Of a stretch of 64,000 nucleotides of DNA, positions 33,538-51,088 are shown piece by piece (positions within the stretch are counted from its first letter, which is position 1; the number at the start of each line of letters is the position of its first letter). The notes below the pieces were generated by a model. It was not told the DNA's origin and made no database searches. It was given only the letters and a program-made list of their open reading frames with translations. The DNA is from Latrodectus hesperus. Its lineage: Eukaryota > Arthropoda > Arachnida > Araneae > Theridiidae. The stretch is taken from contig CM075853.1 of assembly GCA_037975125.1 (NCBI GenBank), forward strand, positions 32,566,613-32,630,612, in the 5' to 3' direction. The translations under genes were made by a program, and so were the position numbers.

Positions 33538-35628
33538 CAAATAAATGCAGCTCATCATATATGAAAAATCTTGGAAGTTGACAGTTGTTTAAATGATATT
33601 AGTGACCTTTTCGGCTTTTAACCAGTCCAGTTTGTGGCGTTAATTACCAAGTCAAATAACAAGTTACATAAGTAAGAACAATTATTATTTGTTACAAAAA
33701 ATGAATGAAAATATAAGAAAATTCCTATGATATTACAAGAATTATAACTTGCAGATATCGGGATTTTTGAGCTACCAAGTTTATTTTATAACAACTTTGA
33801 TTGCATTAAAGTATTCAAAACTTAATACGTTATTTGGGTATGTTCGAAACAACCTATTTATGATAACTGACAATATTAAGCACAATCAGTTACTAATAGT
33901 CAAATTAGAGGTCGATAATTCATTTGTCATCCTCCCACTATACTAACGGGCTTAGAACTATTACGAACATTTGTCTGCAGATTTTATATTTATTATAAGC
34001 AAATATATGTTCAACATACAAATAGATTTTATAGATGTATAAGTAAATTGTTCTACATAACTTATACTGAACACAATCAGTTAAAATTTTGAGCCGTGGT
34101 TGTCTAATAGGGGGATACGTTGTCTCTGAAAATCAGTGGGATCGATTTCAACCATTCAAAGACTGAGATGTTGAAAATTCTTGTGCAAGTTAAATGTTTT
34201 AATGAAAATTTTATATTCCTCTAAGATCGAGATTGGAGAGACAAAAATAGATAAATACCATTAACTATCTTTACAGAAAGTATTGCATTGTTACAGGAAA
34301 AAATCTGGATGATTTATCACATTTTTTTCCTTTGCTATGTTCTATGTATTAAGTATAAGTAACATATGTAATACGTAATAACTCACAATTGACGCATACA
34401 CGTAAAAAAAATAAATAAACCCGAAACCGGATCTCAGTTGAAATCTCTTGAATTGAAATATCGAAAAAGATATCGGGTTTCGATTTCGTTCTGCAAGTTT
34501 TTAGAGATATGGAAAATGAAAGACGTGTCTACAAATATCTTCCGCTGTTATAAAATCTGCATAAAAAAGCGAACCATTATCGTACGAAGTCCAACCAGCA
34601 CGTGCAGAAGGGTCCCAAGTTCAGGGAATAGGAATTTAAACATCCTTTTCTTAAGTGATTTTCGAAGCACGTGGTTGTTCCAAATTCCACATTCTACAGA
34701 TCGTGCGAACAACGGATGACATCTTTTTTTTTCGGAATATGAGATAAAAAGCTTATCTCTCGTCTATTTTCTGCTCTTAACGGGTTATTCTTATTTCAAG
34801 ACTCAGCAGCCCGACATTATCTGGTATCAAAGGATAGTCCAAAAGGGCCAATGGTCTGTTTCAAGTTCAAAGTTCGGGTAAGACTTGAAGACAACTGCTG
34901 ATAATAAGTGCTTATTTTTAAACATAATTTAGCCATATTAGAAACAAGTATTTCTATTTTGGTGGACGTTATTTAATTGACTTGAAATTTTTGGAACGTT
35001 GAGCGTTATCACTGTGAGAAGAATTTCCACGTGGGCTATATTACGTACAATTCATAGAATTGGGTACATTATTTGTGCAATCAATTTTACGATATTCTAA
35101 CTGAAATCAATTTATTTCTTTAATTTCCTTTATTCTGAGAATGTTATAATAAAAAACTTAAATACAATGTATGATTTTTAAGCAAATATTCACAAAACTT
35201 CTGGAAAAGAGTATATTAAAAATTACATTTCTTGTTTCGATGCTAATCACTAGATCATGAGGGAGCAATAAGAAAAGTGCGGTAGATAGTGGACTACCAA
35301 GACATTTTGGGATGATCTATGGTATTAATTTTCTTGATCCGCATAGCTAAAAATATATTTATTAAACCCCTGATCGTTATTGATGGTGATCGCGAGACAA
35401 ATAAAAAATCAAAATAGTCTATCTATCCTTGCCATAGAAGAAAGGATTGTAATAATATCACTTAAAGATCTCCTTTTGCAAGATGTTATTGCTCATTTTA
35501 AAGGAAGAAAACTCTATTTTAGAAGAAAATCTCATCCACAATATGAAAAGAGAAAATAGCTTAGCATTGTTTTCGTTTATCAGATAGTGGTAATGTTACA
35601 TTGAGCCACGTTGTTTAGTTTGCCTAAT
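33538..35628. other. AT-rich interval, no clear feature
   Basis: No convincing gene. A weak tRNA-like stretch near 34093-34152 and a GC-elevated patch near 34590-34700 were noted, but neither could be assigned. Confidence 0.45.
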
Positions 35629-35636
35629 GATGTGTC

Positions 35637-35848
35637 CAGAGCCTGACTGGTGTAGGGGCCTTGGCAACGAGAAGTTGCCAAGGTCCCTACACCAGAGGAG
35701 CCCCTAAATCAAACAAAAAGTTAATTTTACTATCTCAATCGAATGTAATTGTTTGCCAAATCAAATAGAAAGTTTGCAATAGTGAAGCTGAAGGGGCCCC
35801 CCAAAGAAGTTTTAGCCCCGGGTCCCAATTAGGCTAAGTTGGGCACTG
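35637..35848. mobile_element. hAT-like MITE with near-perfect internal hairpin
   Basis: A 212-bp element with CAGAGCCTGACT at its left end and, on the other strand, CAGTGCCCAACT at its right end; this CAGNG-type terminus is typical of hAT elements. It is flanked by an 8-bp duplication with one change (GATGTGTC at 35629-35636, GATATGTC at 35849-35856), the TSD length expected for hAT. Just inside the left end is a 22-bp hairpin (35647-35668 and 35674-35695) with one mismatch and a 5-nt loop. A diverged copy in the opposite orientation lies at 45229-45406. Confidence 0.85.
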
Positions 35849-35856
35849 GATATGTC

Positions 35857-42226
<6,370 letters not shown>

Positions 42227-42346
42227 GGTCACGTGATCGTTCAGCCGCGGAAATCGGTGTCTCCATTGTCTGCTTCTAAAAAAGATATTCTATTCCTCTC
42301 CGATTGTCCACTTCTTTCCCTATGTCACGTGTGACATACGTCACAC
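42227..42346. promoter_or_regulatory. possible regulatory patch: two CACGTG E-boxes and a CRE-like half site
   Basis: GGTCACGTGATC (42227-42238) and GTCACGTGTGAC (42324-42335) are E-boxes of the extended type bound by MITF/TFE/USF-class factors in animals. ATACGTCACAC follows at 42336-42346. The patch is richer in CpG than its flanks. No transcription unit could be assigned, so function is speculative. Confidence 0.3.
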
Positions 42347-42570
42347 TTTGCCCGATTAAATGGACTATTTCGAGAAATTCTTCTGTTTAGTCATTTGTGC
42401 TGTTAGCGAAATATAATAACGAAGAAGCAATTTACTTCTCGTTTAAAGATCGTTGCACTATTGAATACATTGTTAGATTTTTTTTTTTTTTTAAATTATG
42501 ACCTTTCCTTTCGCAGATTTAAAGTTAGCTTGAAAATTAAATTTTTTTCGATACATGAGTTATCAGATAT

Positions 42571-43064
42571 CATATACCATTCATTATGATTTTCCTCAGT
42601 GACTATTCCTTTGATATATTTCATTCAAGTCGAGGATTTTGAATTCAAAATTATGATAAACTATCTTTATTCTCAATATTTAATTTCCTGATCAAACAAA
42701 TCCATAATTCTTTAGTTCAGTTGACTCTTCTAAATCCACGATCATCACTGCCATTATTGTTCGGATCAATTATCAATATTTCCGTTGTATCTGAGGTAAT
42801 TGGTGATTTTATGGTTTTAATATTATACATTCTCACAGACTGTGAATCCGTCTTTGTGTAGCATTGGAAAACGTGATATTAAAATCTGGAATTATTCTTT
42901 GTTCAATACATAAATTGTGTAAAGCTGCAAAAAAGTTTTATCTTCTTATAAAAATCATTTGGTCTCCAGCTCATAAAGGCATTTCTGTGAATGAAAAATT
43001 GATAAACTAATACGTTCATTGATAAAAATAGATTTATATCTATTTTTGGTATTATTATATAGAT
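42571..43064 (+). repeat. left arm of a roughly 2-kb imperfect palindrome
   Basis: This arm aligns, reverse-complemented, with 43901-44579 over its whole length once the SINE in the right arm is removed. Differences are scattered single bases, roughly one in fifteen by eye. Its outer edge fades near 42571 and its inner edge near 43064. It keeps the uninterrupted pre-insertion form of the SINE target site near 42690. Confidence 0.88.
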
Positions 43065-43223
43065 GTTAATTTTGGGCAAAAAATAGAAAAATAGAAAAAA
43101 TGAATAAAAAAATTTAAATCTTCCTTGCCTAATTAAATGAGCCATAAAGTGGACGTTTTGTCATGTCTTTTTCATTTTGCTTTTTCTTCTGTTTTATTGT
43201 CAACGTTTTAATAACTTGAATTA

Positions 43224-43427
43224 ATGGAAAACGGCTTTTTAAGCCGATGCTTTGGTCATTATATAAGAAGTCGTTTCATTAACAAAATGAATTTCGACAC
43301 TATTCTCAGACATTCGATGGTGAACTTCGCCTTGTTTGCTGCCGCTCGAGGAATGCGATTTGAAGGCACGCAGCGAATTCGTCGGCAAGTCGGATTTACG
43401 ATCCCGTCTCAGTACGAAGTGACGTAA
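43224..43427 (+). CDS. unrecognised small open frame in the palindrome spacer
   Basis: A 67-codon frame with unusually balanced composition for this window (for example FALFAAARGMRFEGTQRIRR), in a locally GC-elevated patch. TATATAAG lies at 43260-43267, inside the frame and upstream of an internal ATG at 43288, so a shorter 46-codon product is also possible. I do not recognise the protein: no signal peptide, no clear membrane span, no known motif. It could be an exon, a remnant of a transposon gene, or chance. The opposite-strand frame (43239-43433) is probably a shadow. Confidence 0.25.
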   Translation: MENGFLSRCFGHYIRSRFINKMNFDTILRHSMVNFALFAAARGMRFEGTQRIRRQVGFTIPSQYEVT

Positions 43428-43445
43428 AAACATAATCTGACGTCA
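43420..43445. promoter_or_regulatory. paired CRE-like sites
   Basis: TGACGTAA (43420-43427) and the full palindromic CRE TGACGTCA (43438-43445) lie 10 bp apart at the end of the GC-elevated patch in the palindrome spacer. CREB/ATF-type binding is possible; no adjacent gene is established. Confidence 0.3.
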
Positions 43446-43900
43446 TGGATATTTAAACCAATGAGAATTGTTGTAAGGTGATGAAGTCATTTGAACTCTT
43501 AAGCATGTAAATTCTATATTCCATAAAATAAATTCATACATTTGAATTCAATCGTAAATTGCTTTAAAATTCATAGATTAAAATAAAGATTTTATTTTAT
43601 AAATTTACCCTAGCTAATGCAAGTGAAATTCATATTTAATTCTTTTTCTCGTCATTTTTTGGAGTAAAGTTTTGGAACTAAAGAATGGAATAACCTTCAC
43701 ATAAAAAAATATGTGTAATTAAAAAAAATATTTTGTTTGTTTGTTCTTCGATATTTTCTCTGGGGTTCATTTGAGGATGATTGAATGGATTGGAATTAAA
43801 TTACATGAGGATGTTTGTCTATGGCCAACTTAAATTAAAAACGGTTTTATTTCCAAATTTTGAGTATAGTATTTATAATTAATTCAAGCTATAATTATTT

Positions 43901-44579
43901 GATGTAATATATATAATAATACCGGAAATAGATATAAATCTATTTTCATCAATGAACGTATTAGTTTATCAATTTTTCATTTACAGAAATGCCTTTATGA
44001 GCTGGAGACCGAATGATTTTTATAAGAAGATAAAACTTTTTTGCAGCTTTACACAATTTATGTATTGAACAAAGAATAATTCCAGATTTTAAGATCACGT
44101 TTTCCAATGCTACACAAAGACGAATTCACAGTCTGTGAGAATGTATAATTCAGAATATTAAAACCATAAAACCACCATTTACCTCAGATACAACGGAAAT
44201 ATTGATAATTGATCCGAACAATAATGGCAGTGATGATCGTGGATTTAAAAGAGTCAGCTGAACTAAAGAATTATGGATTTGTTTGATCAGGAAATTAAAG
44301 GCTCTCTTGCCTTCGGTTCAACAGTTTGTCGGTTCGAATCCCACCTTGGGCACGGATGTTTGTAGTGGTTCGGAATCCACTGTAAGCCGTAGGTCCCGGT
44401 CTAATTAGCTCTTGTGTGCAAGAAAGGACCGTTGAGCAAAAAAACAAAAAAGAAACAGGAAATTAAAGATTGAGAATAAAGATAGTTTATCATAATTTTG
44501 AATTCAAAAACCTCGATTTGAAAGAAATATATCAAAGGAGTAGTCACCGAGGAAAATCATAATTAATGATATGCTCAGG
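43901..44579 (-). repeat. right arm of the palindrome, interrupted by a SINE
   Basis: Inverted partner of 42571-43064. It is longer by the SINE at 44301-44455 plus one 13-bp target duplication. Spacer between the arms is about 836 bp. The pair could be a foldback-type DNA transposon with terminal repeats of about 500 bp or an inverted segmental duplication; no TSD was recognised at the outer ends. Confidence 0.88.
44301..44455 (+). mobile_element. SINE family A, 5'-truncated, in the palindrome's right arm
   Basis: Starts within the tRNA head (GCTCTCTTGCCTTCGGTTCA), keeps a near-intact box B (CGGTTCGAATCC) and the body and A/CA-rich tail of family A. It is flanked by a perfect 13-bp TSD, CAGGAAATTAAAG, at 44288-44300 and 44456-44468. 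The corresponding place in the left arm lacks it. Confidence 0.94.
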
Positions 44580-44581
44580 GA

Positions 44582-45228
44582 ATGTTTTTAATTCCTTCAA
44601 TTCTTAAATTAATATTTTTATCTGTTAAGAACCAAACTTTTCTTTCAATGTTCCTAACCAGAAATATGACTATACATAAGCGAACATTATTTCAAAGAAA
44701 ATTTCCCGACAGAGAATTTAAAATAATATTTTTGAGAGAGTTTAAGTGTTTTCATTGTAAGAAATTATATGTTTAGGACAGTATTTGGAATCCATTTATA
44801 CATTTCAAGATCTAATCTGAGATCAATGTATGACGTAATGATTGAATAAGATATTTTTTAAATATACAAATGTTTTACTATTTTACAAGAAAAGGCAATA
44901 GAATAAGTTTCTAGATGTAATAAATGGTGTGATCTAGCAACATAATTGTTGTTAGAGAATAATTTTCGTAAAATAAGATTTTTTTAAGCTTTACTTTTAA
45001 ATTCATCCTATAATAATTGGGAATATTAAAGAGATCCATTTTTTTATCCTGAAAAATCAGTTATTCATTCATTAATTGAAAGAACAATTTCTTATGAGAA
45101 GGTTCGTTGTTCATGTGTTTCAACAAATTTTCTTTTATATCGACATTTACAATCAGGTTATGGAGAGACAAAATAAGAAGATAAACTAGTTGTGAAAGTT
45201 TAACTGCCAGTTTATCTGTCAGTACATT
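44582..45228. other. AT-rich interval, no feature seen
   Basis: No coding, repeat or RNA signal recognised. Confidence 0.5.
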
Positions 45229-45406
45229 TAGGGCCCGACTTAGTTTAATTGAGGCCCAAGGCAAAATCTTTAGGGACTCCCTCTGCTTCCCAACAGCAAA
45301 CTTTCTACTCTATAAGCAACATAAGCATTCTGTTTGATTTGGGGACCCCTCTAATCTGAGGGCCCTTGGCAACTTCCTCGTATGCCCCTTCCTTAGTCAG
45401 GCTCTG
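45229..45406. mobile_element. hAT-like MITE, diverged copy, opposite orientation
   Basis: Aligns with the reverse complement of 35637-35848: GGCCCGACTTAG, AGCAAACTTTCTA, TTTGATTTGGGGACCCCTCT and finally AGTCAGGCTCTG are shared in order. The hairpin region is only a loose quasi-palindrome here (CCTTGGCAACTTCCTCGTAT). One terminus has lost its CA and no TSD is visible, so this is an older copy. Confidence 0.75.
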
Positions 45407-48009
45407 ATTCCCGCAACTTTAGGCAAGAAATAAACGTCATTTAGAGTGTAAATTGTAACTTCCATTCAATTCACCATAAGAACCACTTAAATCCAAAATA
45501 AATGTAAGCACAAAAGACAAAATGAACAATGTAAAATATGTCATTCGCTTTTAGATGAATTACAGCGTTCTTTCTCAATCATTTGAGATGTCAATTGCAA
45601 GATAAATAAATTAATAATAAAAAATAAAAATTCCAGGTGATATTTTTCCTGTTTACACAAACTTTGTTTACTCGCCATAGAGTAATTTAGTAGAAATAAA
45701 TCTATTTCGAAGGCTTCAACTGTATGAAATAAATTTAATCAATGGATTTGGAAAAGAAACATTTTGTTGACGAAAACTATTCTCCTGAAGGTTTTACTGC
45801 AGAAAGCTGCAGACTAAGAGTTTGCCGTATATTACAAAATGTTCCTTGTTCTGAACCTTGGATTTTTTTGAGCTCATGTTCTTAAAATATGACAGCTCAA
45901 CGCTGGTATTTTCTCGAAGAAAGGTAGGAGGTCAACACATTCAGAAGTTTCGAAACTCTCACTTTCGAAATACGAAATTGTTTCTATTCCTCGCAGCTAA
46001 AACTATCCTTTCCCAGGCCCCCTATGCTGTTTTGTCCATGAGATCGGGTCGAACTCGTTTTGTGATTATTCTCCAAACCTACCTTAAATTATTTTGAGAT
46101 ATGCGAGCATAATAAATGGCGATGATGGTAAATACTTTATTATTACATTCGTGATACGTAGTTTTTTACTGTTGCCATTTATAAAGATGAATGTTTACAA
46201 TAAATCAAAATTTAGAAAGTATATTAAAATAGGGTGGAATATCTTTTCACCGGGATTAACCACGTTAATTTATTAACTGCTACAAAAGGTTGCATTCAAA
46301 AAAAGAATTTATTTTAAAATTAGGTATGATTAAAAATTTATACTTTTCCTTAAAAATCACCCCATGTAAATAATTTTTGAACGTTATATTTACAAAATAT
46401 TAACTTAATTTTTAAAATGACAGCATAGGTAAAATTTCAAGGTAAAAAAAGATTAAAAACAAATTTACAAATAAAAATCAAAATTTGAGTTTCATAAAAG
46501 ACAGTTATTTGCAACTCTGAAAAGTCTTCTATGGTTGTTTTTATTAATTTAAAATAATTAGAAAATTAATTTCGAGTACATATTAGAAAACTTTTGTATG
46601 TGTTTGTTAGTTTTTCTCCCTTAAAATAAGCATACATTTAGTTTAATCATGATCAATAATTAGGCATGAGATACTGAAGCATGCATTAATTTTAACAATG
46701 CCGTTAAAATCCAGATTTCAGTGTTTGTCAAGACAATAAACTTAAAAAAAAGTTTAGCAAAATATTTTATTTATTCAACTTAAGTATATATATGATTTCT
46801 ATTGAATTTTTCTCACTTATTTTGATTGAATGTCCAGATTTTAAAATTGAGAAAAATTATTTTCAATATTATTGAATAATATTATATTTATAAATAACTA
46901 TATCGTAATTACTGAATCAATATTGCTCGTATTAAAAGTAGAATTTGTTCCTCTCGTTATTGTTGAGCAACTCTATTGTACTAGTTTTAAAATTTCAGAA
47001 ATATTAATAATTCAAAAATCATGTTTTTAATTATTCAGCAATTTCTATTTCAATGAAAATTATACTTTTTGATTTTGCGTAGCGTAGAACAGCTGTAAAG
47101 CATTTGTATATTCAGTCACGTCTTGCATGTTTTTTCATAGAGAGGGAGTTGTATTTCTCTATCGCAATGAAGAAAACCTGGAAAACCTCGGTGCTCTTAT
47201 CTTGACAGATGTGTATGCAGAAAGCAGAAAAACGCAGTACCCATCTTCTGTTGCTTACCAGTTCAATGCACAGTTTCTTTCCGCACAGTGACAGGACTGT
47301 GCAAAAAACACAGTCCTACCACGAAGTCACCTTGGGATTATAACTTACATCGTTACATTTATTTTGCTCACGATAAATTAATTACTTTAAATTTGTGATT
47401 TTAAAATTGAAAAAGTACTTAGCACTAAAATTATCTTTGACTTTTAAAATAAAATTTGTTTAGGACAAATTTTTATATTAGTTTTCAATATTTTATTTGA
47501 TCGAAAAACAAATTATTTAATTTAAAAATTTCGATTCTTGAAAGTTATATTATTTTTTTATTAAATGCTAACTAAGAATATCTGCAGATGCATTATTTTC
47601 CCTATGAAACATTTTCTCAACGCTAAAAAGTGTTTCTCTAGCAAAAGTTTTATGTAAAACCATAAAGTTAATTGTGTTCAATAATATTTGATAAAGTTAG
47701 GAAATATTGAGTTTTTTTTTTACCTAAACTGTTTTTTAATCTAAAATCATTATATCAGAAAATTGATTAGAGACCATCATATCAAAAATTAATTGAAATT
47801 CAGCTTCCGTTTTTTATTTTTTAAGTTTTACTTTTTTTCCAGAATAAACAGCATTATTTTATTTAAAAAAAATTATGCTTGTGCATAAAGTCCAATAATT
47901 CTCAACTTCTTTTTGAGTATGTCACGGTACACTTTTAACGATTTCAAAATTTGGTGGCACACAAAGAAAAAGATAAGTTTAAAAGTTGTTTATTACCGAC
48001 AATGCGCTG
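45407..48009. other. AT-rich interval, little recognisable
   Basis: A GC-elevated patch at 47090-47340 contains a 9-bp perfect hairpin (AGGACTGTG / CACAGTCCT, 47293-47317). Open frames near 45858-46276 are not recognised. No element ends seen. Confidence 0.45.
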
Positions 48010-48190
48010 TGTAAAATAGTTTATGAGAATAATTTCGTATGTAAAATAATATCATATCTACTACAGAAACAACAGAGTGTACGTGGTTTGTCACTTTATG
48101 CTTAATAAAAGAGCATACATATAATAATTTTTAATATATACATTTCTACAGTTTTGCAGCACACAAGTGGCTCAGAGGTTAAAAATCAAT
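48010..48190 (+). repeat. left copy of a long direct repeat around a SINE
   Basis: Starts TGTAAAATAGTTTATGAGAA and ends GTTAAAAATCAAT. It matches 48472-48646 throughout, with about one difference in eight bases and a few small indels. Confidence 0.88.
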
Positions 48191-48199
48191 TCATTCATT

Positions 48200-48471
48200 G
48201 TCGTGTGCCAGCTAGGCTGGCAACAAGGGGTACGCTGTTCTACTTTTCCAACTGAACCCTATTTTGGTGTGGAGTCCGACTTCCTCAGTACACACATGCC
48301 GTAGGGACCCGTTTATAGGATAGGCAACCATTCACAGCTTCATTCATACAAGAAAAGGACAAAGATAGGATAGATAGAGAGAGAAAATACATCCATGCCC
48401 GAACTGGGATTCGAACCCAAGATCTCCTTATCCGTAGTCAGGCACGCTGACCACTAGACAAGCTAGTCGGC
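48200..48471 (-). mobile_element. SINE family B, full-length copy between direct repeats
   Basis: On the minus strand: head with CTAGTGGTCAGCGTGCCTGA, a box B-like GGTTCGAATCC, then the same body as the 11.7-kb copy with a short insertion (GAATGAAGCTGT) relative to it. Its head abuts the right direct repeat exactly, and its tail is separated from the left repeat only by TCATTCATT. No ordinary 10-16 bp TSD was found. Confidence 0.9.
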
Positions 48472-48646
48472 TGTAAAATAGTTTATGAGAATAATTTCGT
48501 ATGTGAAATAATATAATATCTACTACAAGAACAACAGAGGTACGTGGTTTATTACTTTGTTCTTAATTAAAGAGCATTAATTATTTTTATTATATACATT
48601 TCTACAATTTTGCAGCACACAAGCGGCTCAGTGGCTAAAAATCAAT
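48472..48646 (+). repeat. right copy of the long direct repeat around a SINE
   Basis: Same start (TGTAAAATAGTTTATGAGAA) and end (GCTAAAAATCAAT) as the left copy. Both contain CACAAG(T/C)GGCTCAG(A/T)GG, which fits a pol III box A, so the repeat may itself end in a tRNA-like piece. Confidence 0.88.
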
Positions 48647-51000
48647 GGAATAGATAATTAAATTAATACTTTTTGTATAAGGCATACTGCTCCATGATAT
48701 TACAAAATTACTGTAAGATGTTTGTTGCCCAATTTATGTTCTGAATAATACTCATTTATCTGAGGGGAAGAGAGAGAGGGATTCCATTTGTGAGCACACA
48801 TAACTATACGTATATAAAGATTTGGGGATTGTATAAAAAATAGTTTTACACACAAATGTATTTAATGTCTTCTATGGGTCACTTGAATGTGTTACGTCAT
48901 TTATGACTGATTTGTAAAAAAAAGCAGTTTTTTGCAAATTTCACCGAAAAATCCATATCATTATAAAAGTTAAAATCATCATCGGAATCTGATAAACCTA
49001 CAGGAATATGTACTTCCTCTCTCTGTCAAAATCGTTGAACGTTTTATAGCAGCAAGTTTTGATTAGAAAAAGTTGGCAAACATAGTGATGTTTTAGAGTG
49101 GTAAATACCAATAACTTTAAATGCTGCTATTTAGTGGATAATTAATGGCACATGTTCATCAAAGCTTAAATTTTTGCTTTGCAAGAAAAGCAGTTAAATG
49201 TTTTGCGGTTCTTGAAATGAACGGCTAATGAAAAATTCATACTCATATTCAACCAGAGAAAACTTGTGAGTCAGAGCTTAAAAATTTGGCATATTGGTGC
49301 GTAATTTGATGAATTATGTACATGGGCAACATTTAAATTTCAAAAGACTACCAGTGGCTTGTGGAATAAGCATTTAAATTGCGCAATATCTTTCAAAACA
49401 GCCGGAACACGAATTCCTGACAAATTAGAATTGGACTGCTACAATATATTTTAAAGAAATTTAAGACATGTGCTCCACATCACAATGAACTGTTGTCCGA
49501 CTTCGAAAAAGGTTGTGTCACAACTCACATAATATTAAATTTTCTAACTATTGTATTAAAATAAAAGAATACTTGCTTTTATGCTTCAAAGATTTTTAAA
49601 ATGCACAATGTTTGATTTTATTTTTAACTTCTTCAGCATTATCATGCATCAAATCAAAATAATTTATTATCATGCATCTCATAAACTTTCAGTGCATTTT
49701 GATAATTATCTCTATATTTTCAATTTAATACTTTTATGGGTTCAGCTTATAGTAACACGTAATGCGTTTCGAAACGTAATGCAAAGAATGCTTTGAATGT
49801 GAAAGTTGAATTTTATCCTGTTTTGATAAGTGACATCTGAACCATCTTGCACTTATGCCATCTTGCACAACTAACCATCAAACCATCTGGCACAAAGAAT
49901 GCACTTTGCATTGATTTCTTTTTGTTCTATGTTTTATATGGATAAGAATATCCTCATGCAACATTATTCAATATAACGCGCATTCACCTCGAAATACACA
50001 AATTCTGGCAAATTCCACCACTACGAGAAAAAAGTTGTTTGTTTCTAATTTATATTTAACTTTTCCTCATTTCAATATCATGAATGCCTCTGACATCATT
50101 ATTGAAGGTCTTAGTATATTCAAAAGGGAGATATGATGGATAATTATGGTATCTTCTCCTACACGTGAGATATCATGGACAGAAAATAAAGCAGAAATTT
50201 TATATTCCTAACTGGGTTGTTTTACTATTTGCAAAAATTTGGATTTGACAATTTAGAAATTCGTGACTAGCTGAATATATTGAATTGATGAATATTTTGA
50301 TTGAGAGTGAGAGGGGGAGAGTGTATACTGCCCTCTACGTGACCTTTCATAAAGTCCGCAGTAAAATAGGTATTCTTATAACCCAAATATGTGTCGAAAC
50401 CTTTCGCTGTAATGTAAACATTAATATAATGAAATACGAAAACATTTTCTTTTTAAATTTAAATAGGGAAATTTTTATACAAATATTTTTGATCATAAAC
50501 ATGCAAAAAATGTATCAGTAAAAAGCAGATGTTGTCTTATTGATGCCATCGTTTCAATTTCTTTTCACAACTCTCCGAATAAGTATTTTAGTAATTTTTT
50601 TAAAACATTTTAAATTAAGTAAGACATAATTTACTAAAGTTCTGAACTGTCCTGCAATTAATTACGATTTTTTTACAAGAAGATATATATAAAAAACACA
50701 TGGCTATAAATAAATTAAACGTACGCATAATCTTTTATTGGTTAGTTGAAAATTAATCGTGAAAATGGCTTTCATACAATTTTTTTTATATAATTTGTTA
50801 TCTTCATATCATGTTTCTTGTAAACTTAATCAATTTCATTTCATACTCTTATTTCAATCACTGAAATTATTTCCCAGTGTCATATTAAACTTTTCTAAGC
50901 TTATTCTTTGTTACTTTACTTTGTGTATCGCATTTTTCTTATAATTCCTTTACCATTCAATAGTTTTCTTGTTTATTTAATATTTATTATAGCGCTTATG
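48647..51000. other. AT-rich interval, no feature seen
   Basis: Short AT-rich frames only. A threefold phrase of the type CCATCTTGCAC/CCATCTGGCAC at 49840-49900 looks like local duplication. Confidence 0.45.
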
Positions 51001-51012
51001 AGGATTTATTAC

Positions 51013-51088
51013 TGGACTTTTTAAAAGTGTACGCGCTCATGGATCTGCTCTAGCACTGCTGATTTCGGGGACATGCAACAACAAAAAC
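51013..51088 (+). mobile_element. 76-bp LINE insertion with 12-bp TSD
   Basis: Flanked by a perfect TSD, AGGATTTATTAC, at 51001-51012 and 51089-51100. The insert encodes only the last dozen residues of ORF2 (LDFLKVYALMDLL, TAG at 51051-51053) and then the short 3' UTR ending CAACAACAAAAAC. It is the same LINE family as at 2440-2613 and shows the undamaged reading frame of its terminus. It is one of the shortest clearly bounded LINE insertions one could recognise by eye. Confidence 0.9.

Noticed and set aside
34093..34152. tRNA-like stretch (GAGCCGTGGTTGTCTAATAG ... GATCGATTTC)
   Set aside because: Box B is poor, there is no body, tail or TSD, and no second copy in the window.
47293..47317. 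9-bp hairpin AGGACTGTG/CACAGTCCT
   Set aside because: Too short to distinguish from chance; only mentioned within its interval.
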